This document shows positions 6,195 through 13,766 of a DNA stretch of 16,788 bases, piece by piece; the first letter of the stretch is position 1, and every line of letters starts with the position of its first letter. A program made the position numbers and the translations under genes. The notes beneath the pieces are model-generated. The model saw nothing but the letters and a program-made list of their open reading frames with translations. It was not told where the DNA came from and ran no database searches. Source of the stretch: Bacteroidota bacterium. Its GTDB lineage: Bacteria; Bacteroidota; Bacteroidia; Flavobacteriales_D; JABDKJ01. The stretch covers positions 1 through 16,788 of the forward strand of contig JAQCAN010000025.1 of the NCBI GenBank assembly GCA_027621335.1, given 5' to 3'.

Positions 6195-7030
6195 ACCTCC
6201 AGTTCCAAATCAGCCCCACAGTATTTACAGAAACGAGCATCATCGGCATGTCCTTCCCTTGAGCAACTGGGACAGGCTGTAGTATTCGTGTACCTCACTT
6301 CCTTAGCTATCTCTGCTGACATGATCCCAGTGGGCACAGCAATGATGGCGTAACCCATGATCATGATGAGTGAAGCAAAGAACTGTCCAAATACGGTAGT
6401 CGGAGCAATATCACCATAACCTACGGTAGTTAGGGTGACTATGGACCAGTAGATGCTCTGAGGAATGCTTGTGAATCCTGATTCTGGAGGCTCGATAAGG
6501 TACATGATGGTCCCAGTGATGACCACTATGGAGACCACGCTGAACATAAAGATGGTGATCTTGTGTCGACTCGCTCTAAAAGCCCTCTGAAGACTGGCCG
6601 CTTCTTTCATGAAATGAGCAAGCTTCAAAACCCTGAAAATTCGGAGTAGGCGTAATGTCCTTATGGTCATCAAACTATGTGAACCAGGAAGGAAGATGCT
6701 GATATAGGTGGGAAGGATGGAAAGAAGGTCCACAACACCGTAGAAAGAAAAGATATATCCTCTGGGTTTCTTGACTGAGATGATTCGGGCGACATATTCA
6801 ATCGTGAAGAAGCAAGTGAAGACCAATTCAATGGTGTAGAACCAATTTCCAAAAGATTTCTTGATGTCCTCTACACTCTCCAACATCACCACGATGACGC
6901 TGAGAATGATGAGGATGAAGAGCACTACATCGAAGAGTTTCCCCATCGGAGTATCTGCCTCGAAGATGACCTCATGCACCTTTTTTCGCCAGGCGGGAAA
7001 TTCCTTGTGATCCTCTTGGTCTGTTGACAT
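6191..7030 (-). CDS. Voltage-gated potassium channel (six helices) with C-terminal zinc ribbon
   Basis: Encodes 279 residues. Helices S1 (about 32-52), S2 (62-83), S3 (96-113), S4 (121-140), S5 (157-178) and S6 (214-236) can be traced. S4 has positive charges every third residue (R124, R127, R130, R133, K136), the voltage-sensor signature. The pore loop ends in TVGYGD (202-207), the potassium selectivity filter. After S6 there is a short cytoplasmic tail with CPSC (253-256) and CKYC (268-271), a four-cysteine zinc ribbon. It would act as a homotetramer in the inner membrane. It is convergent with the helicase (stops overlapping by three bases) and follows the patatin gene in the same direction after 78 bp. 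A seven-of-eight -7 match (7035-7042) lies too close to the ATG to be convincing, so it may be transcribed from the patatin promoter or an unseen one. Confidence 0.95.
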   Translation of the reverse strand: MSTDQEDHKEFPAWRKKVHEVIFEADTPMGKLFDVVLFILIILSVIVVMLESVEDIKKSFGNWFYTIELVFTCFFTIEYVARIISVKKPRGYIFSFYGVVDLLSILPTYISIFLPGSHSLMTIRTLRLLRIFRVLKLAHFMKEAASLQRAFRASRHKITIFMFSVVSIVVITGTIMYLIEPPESGFTSIPQSIYWSIVTLTTVGYGDIAPTTVFGQFFASLIMIMGYAIIAVPTGIMSAEIAKEVRYTNTTACPSCSREGHADDARFCKYCGADLELEV

Positions 7031-7108
7031 GGACCAATGTTACTAAATTGGAAGGAGATGAGCTGTCGTTCTTTATTTCATAGAAATAGTGTCTGACCGC
7101 CCCTATTG

Positions 7109-9403
7109 CTATTCCAGCGCCCGTTTATTGAAGATAAGGTAGCCGAAGTTGACGATCCATGACCAAGGCTCTTCTCGCTTATCATAGTAGTTGACACTCA
7201 GGCTCACTGGCCCCAATGGACTATGGAACACTACACTCCCTGAGCCGATGTAGAAACGCTTTAAGAAGTTTTCAGAATAAACAGGTTGGAGACCCTCCCC
7301 AGCAATAATCTCATTCACTGGTTGGAATAAGTAATTCTCCAATCTGACATCCACTGATGATGCGACCTCATAGATGACTTTGAAACCAGCTGAAAGGAAC
7401 TTCTGAGCTCTGAATTCATCTTGGAATAACGTTCGGCTTTCTGGTATCGGTTGGAAATATGGTGCAGCCAACAAACTGGCTTTTCGGTTGCTGAAAAATT
7501 CCTGTGTGGAGTATGCGCCCTCCAATTCGAATCCTAGGTCGAATCGTCCTGGGCTCATGAAGTAATTCTCATATCTGGCTCTCAGAGTCATCCATTCCCG
7601 GGCTCCTATGAACTCCTCGGTCAGAATACCGGTAGATCCTGGAGTGGTCTTTTCTTCTCCATTCACATACCTTCCGCGTACCCCAAGGAAGGTTCCTGAG
7701 CTCGGATAGAGCTTGCGATTCAATGTGCTCCTCTCAAAACTCAGACCTACTGTGGCAAACGTGAATACAGTGGCATCAGCAGTATCCGCAGCCAAGAAAT
7801 CATCGGTCTGATAATATTCATCATCATTTTCTCCGTACTTCAGGTCCAAGACCAGAATGCCACGATTTCCAGCAGGGCGTCCGATGAGAAGACCTCCTGC
7901 CGTCTCTTGTTGGAGGATAAAGGAAGGCTTGGACTCTTGGAAGAAGGTAGCGAAACTCCTGAAATAGTCCCATTGCTGCCTCATGCCCAACAGAGAGAAG
8001 AAATAAGGGTTTCGACTAGGAACATCGAATCTACCTTCAAAGAGAATTGAATTGTAGAATTTCCCGAAGTAGGAATTGACCATGATCGACTTAGGCGTAG
8101 CACCCAAGATGTTATAACGGACAGCAACAAAACCAGTATTGACGGGACGGGAAGAGAAATTTCCTCCGAAGTCGATAAAGAGTCGTTTCTCCTTTTGGAT
8201 GTCGATTTCGAACGTATACCCTCCTTTCTCTTTATCATAGACGAGAGAAGGAAAGGCATAATTGATCTTATCATCCTCCAATACCCTGAAGTAAAGGGGC
8301 TTGATCTCTTCCAAGGTCTTTGGAGGATTCTTGTCATTGATGCGCAGTACCTTTGAAAAGTATCTACTTGCAGCTTGTCCTACCCCGGTGACCTTGATCG
8401 TACTGAGTTCATAGGGTTTCAAGTCACTCACCCATGCTTCCCTAGCAGATTCCCTGTTCTCTTTGCTCACTCTTCTATCTACCAATCCATAGATACTGTC
8501 GATCATGGCCACTGTGGTCTCATAGCCTATTCGAATGGCTTCATCTCCTTTCTTGAATTCCAAGGTGCCCACATCGGTATCTTGTTTGATGGTGATGCCA
8601 TACTCGCATGGCATCTCCTCAGACCCTCTGTTCACAATCATGTTCTCGATCTGCGAGAAGAGGTCATCCACTGATGGAGGAGGGGTTTTCAGCGAGACAC
8701 TCGACCCTATGATCACGTGAGGATTGAATTCCTCATACATGACATCCAAAGGGTAGTTGTTATAGAGCCCACCATCGAAGAGCACCTGACCATTGAACCA
8801 GATAGGTTTGAAATAGAATGGAAAGGAAGAGGAAGCTCTAAGTGCTTTATGCAATTCCCCGCTCTTGAATATGACCTCACATTTATTGACGATGTCAGAA
8901 GCGACACATCGGAAGGGGATGAAGAGTTGGTCGAAATCGTAATTCGCCTTGGCAATGGCATCTGAGACAGATTCCATCATCTCCATGTCCATCTGGATGG
9001 GTGAGACCACATAAGCAGGTATGGTTCTGAGCAAGAAGGTGTCGGGGTCAATCTTCAGACTGATCATGGATGCATCCATGTCGGAGCGCTTGAAGTAATA
9101 GGAATAGCGCTCATCTATCTTGCCATTCACCGCGTCCATGAAGTCTTTGGAAGTGAAGTACGTCTCCAGTTGTTCAGTGGATATCCCAGACGCATATAAT
9201 CCCCCAATGACAGCGCCCATAGAGGTACCCGTGATATAGTCTATGGGAATGTTGTATTCCTCAAGGGCTTTTATGACCCCTATATGGGCGAGACCAGAGG
9301 CACCACCGCCACTTAGGACCAGACCTACTGTTTCCTCTTGTGAGAAGACCTGGAATGAGTTGAAGCTCATCAGTAAGATCAGTACAGAAAGGATCCTTTG
9401 CAT
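7109..9403 (-). CDS. Patatin-like phospholipase fused to an outer-membrane beta-barrel (PlpD-like)
   Basis: Encodes 764 residues with a signal peptide (about 1-21). Residues 25-240 are a patatin domain: oxyanion-hole loop GGGASG (32-37), nucleophile elbow GTSMG with Ser61, and DGG with catalytic Asp210, a Ser-Asp dyad. Residues about 320-420 form a POTRA-like linker (YELSTIKVTGV, KPLYFRVLEDD). The rest is a run of amphipathic strands ending in GPVSLSVNYYDKREEPWSWIVNFGYLIF, an Omp85-like surface-antigen barrel. This is the known type Vd/PlpD architecture, in which the barrel carries the lipase domain to or across the outer membrane. Lipase activity on phospholipids is inferred. The chain ends NKRALE, six residues after the last aromatic of the final strand, slightly longer than usual. 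It is divergent from hisS with 102 bp between. Start at ATG 9403 because it gives the signal peptide. Confidence 0.94.
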   Translation of the reverse strand: MQRILSVLILLMSFNSFQVFSQEETVGLVLSGGGASGLAHIGVIKALEEYNIPIDYITGTSMGAVIGGLYASGISTEQLETYFTSKDFMDAVNGKIDERYSYYFKRSDMDASMISLKIDPDTFLLRTIPAYVVSPIQMDMEMMESVSDAIAKANYDFDQLFIPFRCVASDIVNKCEVIFKSGELHKALRASSSFPFYFKPIWFNGQVLFDGGLYNNYPLDVMYEEFNPHVIIGSSVSLKTPPPSVDDLFSQIENMIVNRGSEEMPCEYGITIKQDTDVGTLEFKKGDEAIRIGYETTVAMIDSIYGLVDRRVSKENRESAREAWVSDLKPYELSTIKVTGVGQAASRYFSKVLRINDKNPPKTLEEIKPLYFRVLEDDKINYAFPSLVYDKEKGGYTFEIDIQKEKRLFIDFGGNFSSRPVNTGFVAVRYNILGATPKSIMVNSYFGKFYNSILFEGRFDVPSRNPYFFSLLGMRQQWDYFRSFATFFQESKPSFILQQETAGGLLIGRPAGNRGILVLDLKYGENDDEYYQTDDFLAADTADATVFTFATVGLSFERSTLNRKLYPSSGTFLGVRGRYVNGEEKTTPGSTGILTEEFIGAREWMTLRARYENYFMSPGRFDLGFELEGAYSTQEFFSNRKASLLAAPYFQPIPESRTLFQDEFRAQKFLSAGFKVIYEVASSVDVRLENYLFQPVNEIIAGEGLQPVYSENFLKRFYIGSGSVVFHSPLGPVSLSVNYYDKREEPWSWIVNFGYLIFNKRALE

Positions 9404-9410
9404 AGCCGAA

Positions 9411-9418
9411 CAAAATTA
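9411..9418 (-). promoter_or_regulatory. -7 promoter element of the patatin gene
   Basis: TAATTTTG on the minus strand, an exact TAnnTTTG, ends seven bases before ATG 9403. The transcript would start within a few bases of the start codon, giving a near-leaderless mRNA. No -33 TTG is seen at the usual spacing. Confidence 0.45.
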
Positions 9419-9478
9419 GGACATATGAGCAAGGTCCCGCGAAGTGCCTAATAACGTTAAGCACAATAGAGAACTTGA

Positions 9479-9486
9479 TAGCTTTG
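9479..9486 (+). promoter_or_regulatory. -7 promoter element of hisS
   Basis: TAGCTTTG is an exact TAnnTTTG. A weak -33-like TTAAG begins at 9457, with 19 bases between. Transcription would start near 9492, leaving a leader of about 14 bases before ATG 9506. No T-box or attenuator fits in so short a leader. Confidence 0.55.
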
Positions 9487-9505
9487 CAAGCTAAGTTCAT
9501 TTACT

Positions 9506-10861
9506 ATGATCACTAAGCCGGCCACTCTCAAAGGCACGAGGGATTTCCTGCCCCATCAAATCGCGAAAAGGTCCTACCTCTTCGATACCATTCGCACGGT
9601 GTTCCAGAGCTATGGATTCGCGCCTATTGAAACTCCAGCTATGGAGAAGTCTGAGACGCTTCTGGGCAAGTATGGCGAAGAAGGGGATAAGCTCCTATTC
9701 CGGATCCTGAATAACGGGGACTTCATGGAGGGGGTGGATACGGGTGCGTCATCAGCCTCGATAGCTTCTCAGATCAGTAAAAGGGCCTTGCGATATGACC
9801 TCACCGTTCCTTTCGCCAGATTCGTTTCCCAACATAGGAATGAACTCCAATTCCCTTTCAAACGGTATCAGATCCAACCCGTGTGGAGAGCTGATCGGCC
9901 ACAGAAAGGCAGGTATCAAGAATTCTTTCAGTGTGATGCCGATGTGGTGGGCAGTGAGTCGCTGTGGCATGAGGTAGATTTCATCCAGATCTTTGATGAG
10001 GTGCTGACCCGTTTGGGATTGAAGGTATTCACCATCAAAATGAACAACAGGAAGATCCTTGCTGGATTGGCAGAAGTGGCCGGACATTCCGACCGCTTGA
10101 AGGACATTGCCATCAGCTTGGATAAGTTGGATAAAGTGGGCAAAGAGCAAGTGATTCTGGAATGGCAGAGCAGGGGAATCGACCAAGAAGCCATAGAGAA
10201 GCTATCGGCTATCTTCGCCATGAAGGAGAAGAAGAGCACCGAAGGTCTGCGAGCCCTTTTGGCTCATTCCGAGATAGGCCTTATGGGAATGGACGAACTG
10301 GACCAAGTGATGGCCCATGCGAAAGCCCTTGGTTTACAAAGTGCCAAGCTTGAATTCGACATCACCTTGGCCAGAGGGTTGGACTATTACACTGGGGCCA
10401 TCTTTGAAGTGGTCAGTGATGAGGTCGCCATAGGGAGTATCTGCGGTGGTGGCCGCTATGATGACCTTACGGGAATCTTCGGAATGCCCGACATGCCCGG
10501 TGTCGGAATCTCATTCGGGGCGGATAGAATCTATGATGTACTGGATCAATTGCAGCGTTGGCCAGCGGACATGATGACCGTTCCTGATATCATATTCATG
10601 AATTTCGGAGAGAAGGAGGCTTTCAGGTGCATGCAGGTGATGAAAGAGATGAGGAAGATGGGATATGCTGCCGAGCTCTACCCGAGCCCGGTCAAAATGA
10701 AGAAGCAACTGAAATATGCGGATGACCGTGGCATCAGATATGTCGGGCTCATAGGAGGCGAAGAGTTGTCATCAGGCAAGATCACGCTCAAGGATATGCA
10801 AGAAGGCAGCCAAGAGAGCCTTGAGTTGGATGGCTTTAAGGAGCGAATGAAAAGGGGATAA
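9506..10861 (+). CDS. hisS: Histidine--tRNA ligase
   Basis: Encodes 451 residues, a class II aminoacyl-tRNA synthetase that charges tRNA-His in the cytoplasm. Seen are the N-terminal KGTRDFLP (9-16), motif 2 around FKRYQIQPVWRADRPQKGRY (118-137) leading to QEFFQCDADVVG, the histidine-binding LARGLDYYTG (288-297), GGGRYDDL (314-321) and motif 3 MPGVGISFGADRI (330-342). The C-terminal region from about 360 (DIIFMNFGEKEAF... to VGLIGGEELSSGKITLKDM) is the anticodon-binding alpha/beta domain. A stretch at 69-95 (NNGDFMEGVDTGASSAS...) between KLLFRI and RYDLTVP is longer than in the short E. coli-type enzyme, as in the longer bacterial and eukaryotic-like form. The start at 9506 is supported by the -7 element just upstream. 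It is a single-gene unit divergent from the patatin gene. Confidence 0.97.
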   Translation: MITKPATLKGTRDFLPHQIAKRSYLFDTIRTVFQSYGFAPIETPAMEKSETLLGKYGEEGDKLLFRILNNGDFMEGVDTGASSASIASQISKRALRYDLTVPFARFVSQHRNELQFPFKRYQIQPVWRADRPQKGRYQEFFQCDADVVGSESLWHEVDFIQIFDEVLTRLGLKVFTIKMNNRKILAGLAEVAGHSDRLKDIAISLDKLDKVGKEQVILEWQSRGIDQEAIEKLSAIFAMKEKKSTEGLRALLAHSEIGLMGMDELDQVMAHAKALGLQSAKLEFDITLARGLDYYTGAIFEVVSDEVAIGSICGGGRYDDLTGIFGMPDMPGVGISFGADRIYDVLDQLQRWPADMMTVPDIIFMNFGEKEAFRCMQVMKEMRKMGYAAELYPSPVKMKKQLKYADDRGIRYVGLIGGEELSSGKITLKDMQEGSQESLELDGFKERMKRG

Positions 10862-11240
10862 AAAAACCCCTGGAGGACCAATGTTGTAGAGGTAGAAAGG
10901 AGTGTAGATGGCGCCCCAGGGGATACTTGACATAGGCATCAGGTGCCCTATATCATTTATTAAAAGATACCTTCCATGCTCTATCCTGAGTTTCACATCA
11001 GCCCTGATTTATCCAACCGCGATGTGGATTACTTTTAGTTTTTATACACTTGGTGGCGAGTCCTTAGGTTTTTATACTGAGTTGATAATCGGTCTATTAC
11101 ATAGCCAGATTGTCCTTGAAATGAGTTGGGATTGTAGACGGGATGACTTCCTTTCAGCCCATAGGATTGTAGAATATCTCTTTGGACTGAACTACAAGGC
11201 TCACCGCATTTATCAAGACGTATTGCGCCCACCGATGCGC
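10862..11240. other. Gene-free interval between hisS and the T9SS lamin-tail protein
   Basis: No convincing gene, RNA gene or T-tailed terminator was found here. It holds an inverted pair CCCCTGG (10867-10873) and CCAGGGG (10916-10922) with a 42-base loop and no T-run. Two near-identical pieces TTAGTTTTTATAC (11035-11047) and TTAGGTTTTTATAC (11064-11077) lie about 29 bases apart. A 10-base direct repeat GGATTGTAGA occurs at 11129-11138 and 11164-11173. A 113-codon plus-strand frame (10908-11249) starts five bases after GGAG, but its composition is poor and it ends inside the next promoter. The interval may be regulatory or the remains of a gene; nothing more can be said. Confidence 0.5.
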
Positions 11241-11248
11241 TATTTTTG
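11241..11248 (+). promoter_or_regulatory. -7 promoter element of the T9SS lamin-tail protein gene
   Basis: TATTTTTG is an exact TAnnTTTG. Transcription would start near 11254, about 13 bases before ATG 11267. A TTG at 11223-11225 lies only 15 bases upstream, short for a -33 element. Confidence 0.55.
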
Positions 11249-11266
11249 ACGAAACTCAATTTCTCC

Positions 11267-13708
11267 ATGAAATTCCTTTCTGTTCTTCTCTCAGCCAGTA
11301 TTGCATTCTCAGCCCAGAGCCAGGTCTTCTACGAACAGTCCTTTGAATCTGAGATAGGATGGACATTGAGCCACACCTTCGATGATGGGAATGATATCTA
11401 CAGCAAAAGAGATAATGTGTCAGCTTTGGATGAATTGGGGTATATCCTTACTGGAGCTGATGAGACATTCGCATTGGCCTTTGAGGATACAGATGAACTA
11501 ATTGGAGAGGCCCCTGAAGACGGTATTATCACATTGACTTTGGAAGCCGTCAATATCAGCGGTCTCACTGACTTGGAGGCCGTGGTCAAGCTCTCCTGTA
11601 ATGTGGCTGATATGGCCTATGATTCGAGAGACTTGACCAATGGGGATTACTGTGACATTCAGGTTCGAATTGATGGTGGAGCATGGGTCACTATTGGACA
11701 ATTCAATTCCCGGAGTGGGGGATCCAATATATCTCAGCTGTATCATGATGTCGATATGGACGGTAATGGGGGCGAACTTGGTGAGCTTCCTGTGAACAAT
11801 GCCATGTCTGACTTTGTCATCCCTATCTCATCCTCAGGGAATACCGCAGAGCTCAGAGCACGTATCAGAATGAATGGGACCGATGAGGTATTGGTCCTGG
11901 ACGACATCAGGCTCCGTGAAAGCCAAGGAGATGATACACCACCTTCAGTGTTCAGCGCAAGCTTGGTGGATCAGAACACCCTCCAGATCGTCTTCCAAGA
12001 ACCAATGAGTTCAGCGGCCAATCAACTTTTCTATTACGCGGGAGTCTCTGGCCTCAGCTCGGCCACATTGCAGCCTGACCAGCAAACCGTCATCTTGGAC
12101 TACGCTTCGAATTTTATCATTGGCCAAGCTTACCAGCTCATTGTATTCAGTGTGCCTGATCTTGCGGGAAATCCAATGGCTTCGGCCTTCAATTTCCCCT
12201 TTCATTACAATCCTACGACACCTGACCTGGTCATCACTGAAGTCATGTACAATGACCCTTCGGTTGAGGATACTTTAGAGTTCATAGAAGTATATAACAA
12301 CGGAATTACCGCTGCGATAGTAGGGGGGGTCAGGTTAGATAATGCTGTGAACCACATCTTTGCATCTGTGACCATCCCTCCCGGGGGATTCTATCTGGTC
12401 GCCCGTGATGCGATCAGTGCTGAGAATTTCTATGGTATACCTTTCAATGATTATAGCGGACAGCTAAGTGATAACAATGAGACCATTCTATTGGTCAATG
12501 CCGAAGGCGTCCTTTTGGATGAAGTGAACTACAACGATAATGTGCCTTGGCCAAGTGCGGCAGATGGTTTTGGTCCTAGCATGGAATTGGCTTCAGCTGA
12601 CTTGGACAATGACATCGGAAGTAACTGGGTGGCCTCGACCAACGGTTTGGGATTCATCAACGGATTTCCGCTTTCGGCCACTCCAGGGGAGCTTGCAGGG
12701 GTGGTCCTTCCGGTGGTCCAATTCGACAATGGAACATTGACGGTCAATGAACCGGATGGAGTCTTTGAACTAGATATCTACATCTCGGCATCCAATGTGA
12801 ACACCTCCACTATTTCATTGGAGGTCATCCCTGGCACAGCTGACTCGCCTGCAGATCATGGAGTCCTCAACGGAACGACTTTAGTATTGCCTGCAAATTC
12901 TGGAGGAATCGAGCAATTCGCATTTCCCCTTGTCAATGATGCCCTGACAGAAGGGGCAGAATTCTTCACGGTACGTATGACCGCTGTAGAGAATTGTGTG
13001 ATAGGCCTTAATCAAGAGTTCACCATCTTTATTCTGGATGACGAATTCACAGAGCCTCAGGTCTTCATCAATGAGATTCAATCTGATAATTCTACCACCA
13101 TTCAGGACTCTTTTGGGGACTATGATGACTGGTTCGAGCTCTACAATCCGAATGGCTTTGCCGTAGACCTCACGGGCTATTACCTCAGCGATGACCCTAG
13201 CGATCTGACCAAGGATCGAATCATCGACCCTGCCGCACTCATCATTCCGGCAGAGGGACATCTTCTCTTCTGGGCGGATGAACAAGGGGAACAGGGCAGT
13301 ACCCACATGAACTTCAGGCTCAGCGCCAATGGGGAGAGCCTCATCCTGACGGCACCTGATGGCACAACCGTCATCGATCAACGGACCTTCGGGGAGATAT
13401 CTCAGGACTGGTCGGACGGGCGTTTCTGCGATGGTGAACCCGTCTTCACCTTTTATCAATCGCCCACTCCTGGAGCACCCAACTGCGCACTCTCGCTCAA
13501 TGAATGGAGAGAAGGGTCGCTGAACATCTATCCGAACCCTGTCTCTGAGATCCTCTTCCTGCCTTCACAACTCGTATATGAGCTTCTGGATATGACCGGG
13601 CGTATGGTCAAAAGAGGTCAGGCCGATCAGGTGGATGTATCAGATTTGGACTCTGGCACCTATATCCTTAGGGTTATGGACGGACATAGAGTCATAGTGG
13701 TCGAGTAG
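11267..13708 (+). CDS. Secreted lamin-tail / Calx-beta protein with T9SS type A sorting domain
   Basis: Encodes 813 residues from ATG 11267; the TTG at 11246 overlaps the -7 element and is not a likely start. Order of parts: signal peptide (MKFLSVLLSASIAFSAQSQ); an N-terminal beta-rich domain (about 20-218) ending DEVLVLDDIRLRE, as in jelly-roll domains of secreted proteins; a Big/SbsA-like Ig domain (224-314, TPPSVFSASLVDQNTLQIVF...); a first lamin-tail domain (319-455, LVITEVMYNDPS... FIEVYNNG); a Calx-beta-like domain (482-593, EGAEFFTVRMTA...FTIFILDDE); a second lamin-tail domain (597-740, VFINEIQSDN...FELYNPNG); and a T9SS type A sorting domain (745-813, NIYPNPVSEILFL...LLDMTGRMVKRG...LDSGTYILRVMDG). 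It would be exported to the cell surface or medium by T9SS with its C-terminus removed. Lamin-tail domains are often found with secreted nucleases, but no nuclease motif is visible, so an adhesive or structural role is likelier. The stop is TAG. Confidence 0.93.
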   Translation: MKFLSVLLSASIAFSAQSQVFYEQSFESEIGWTLSHTFDDGNDIYSKRDNVSALDELGYILTGADETFALAFEDTDELIGEAPEDGIITLTLEAVNISGLTDLEAVVKLSCNVADMAYDSRDLTNGDYCDIQVRIDGGAWVTIGQFNSRSGGSNISQLYHDVDMDGNGGELGELPVNNAMSDFVIPISSSGNTAELRARIRMNGTDEVLVLDDIRLRESQGDDTPPSVFSASLVDQNTLQIVFQEPMSSAANQLFYYAGVSGLSSATLQPDQQTVILDYASNFIIGQAYQLIVFSVPDLAGNPMASAFNFPFHYNPTTPDLVITEVMYNDPSVEDTLEFIEVYNNGITAAIVGGVRLDNAVNHIFASVTIPPGGFYLVARDAISAENFYGIPFNDYSGQLSDNNETILLVNAEGVLLDEVNYNDNVPWPSAADGFGPSMELASADLDNDIGSNWVASTNGLGFINGFPLSATPGELAGVVLPVVQFDNGTLTVNEPDGVFELDIYISASNVNTSTISLEVIPGTADSPADHGVLNGTTLVLPANSGGIEQFAFPLVNDALTEGAEFFTVRMTAVENCVIGLNQEFTIFILDDEFTEPQVFINEIQSDNSTTIQDSFGDYDDWFELYNPNGFAVDLTGYYLSDDPSDLTKDRIIDPAALIIPAEGHLLFWADEQGEQGSTHMNFRLSANGESLILTAPDGTTVIDQRTFGEISQDWSDGRFCDGEPVFTFYQSPTPGAPNCALSLNEWREGSLNIYPNPVSEILFLPSQLVYELLDMTGRMVKRGQADQVDVSDLDSGTYILRVMDGHRVIVVE

Positions 13709-13710
13709 AA

Positions 13711-13746
13711 TAAAAATGCCCTGCGAACAGAAGCTCACAGGGCATT
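13711..13746 (-). terminator. Hairpin terminator between convergent T9SS genes
   Basis: A 9-bp perfect stem, AATGCCCTG (13715-13723) and CAGGGCATT (13738-13746), with a 14-base loop. On the minus strand the stem runs into TTTTTATTC, so it best terminates the FG-GAP protein gene, whose stop is 21 bases before it. It lies just after the stop of the plus-strand gene, where it lacks a T-run and would at most act weakly. Confidence 0.7.
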
Positions 13747-13766
13747 AAAGTGTAGATAGAAAGTCT

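Noticed and set aside
7035..7042. TAACATTG as a -7 element for the channel gene
   Set aside because: It has one mismatch and lies four bases from the ATG, which would place the transcript start inside the start codon.
7074..7088. TATTTC-ATA-GAAATA hairpin between the patatin and channel genes
   Set aside because: Only six A/T-rich base pairs with a three-base loop and no T-run; likely chance.
10854..10922. Hairpin after hisS from GGGG/CCCC or CCCCTGG/CCAGGGG
   Set aside because: Neither pairing is followed by a T-run; the loops are A-rich or 42 bases long, so an intrinsic terminator is not supported.
10908..11249. 113-codon plus-strand frame after an AAAGGAG sequence
   Set aside because: It ends inside the -7 element of the next gene, has no recognisable domain and has a composition rich in Cys, Trp and Tyr typical of chance frames. 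The ribosome-site match alone is not enough.
12881..13459. 192-codon minus-strand frame opposite the lamin-tail gene
   Set aside because: It overlaps clear Calx-beta and lamin-tail coding sequence and has no family features of its own.
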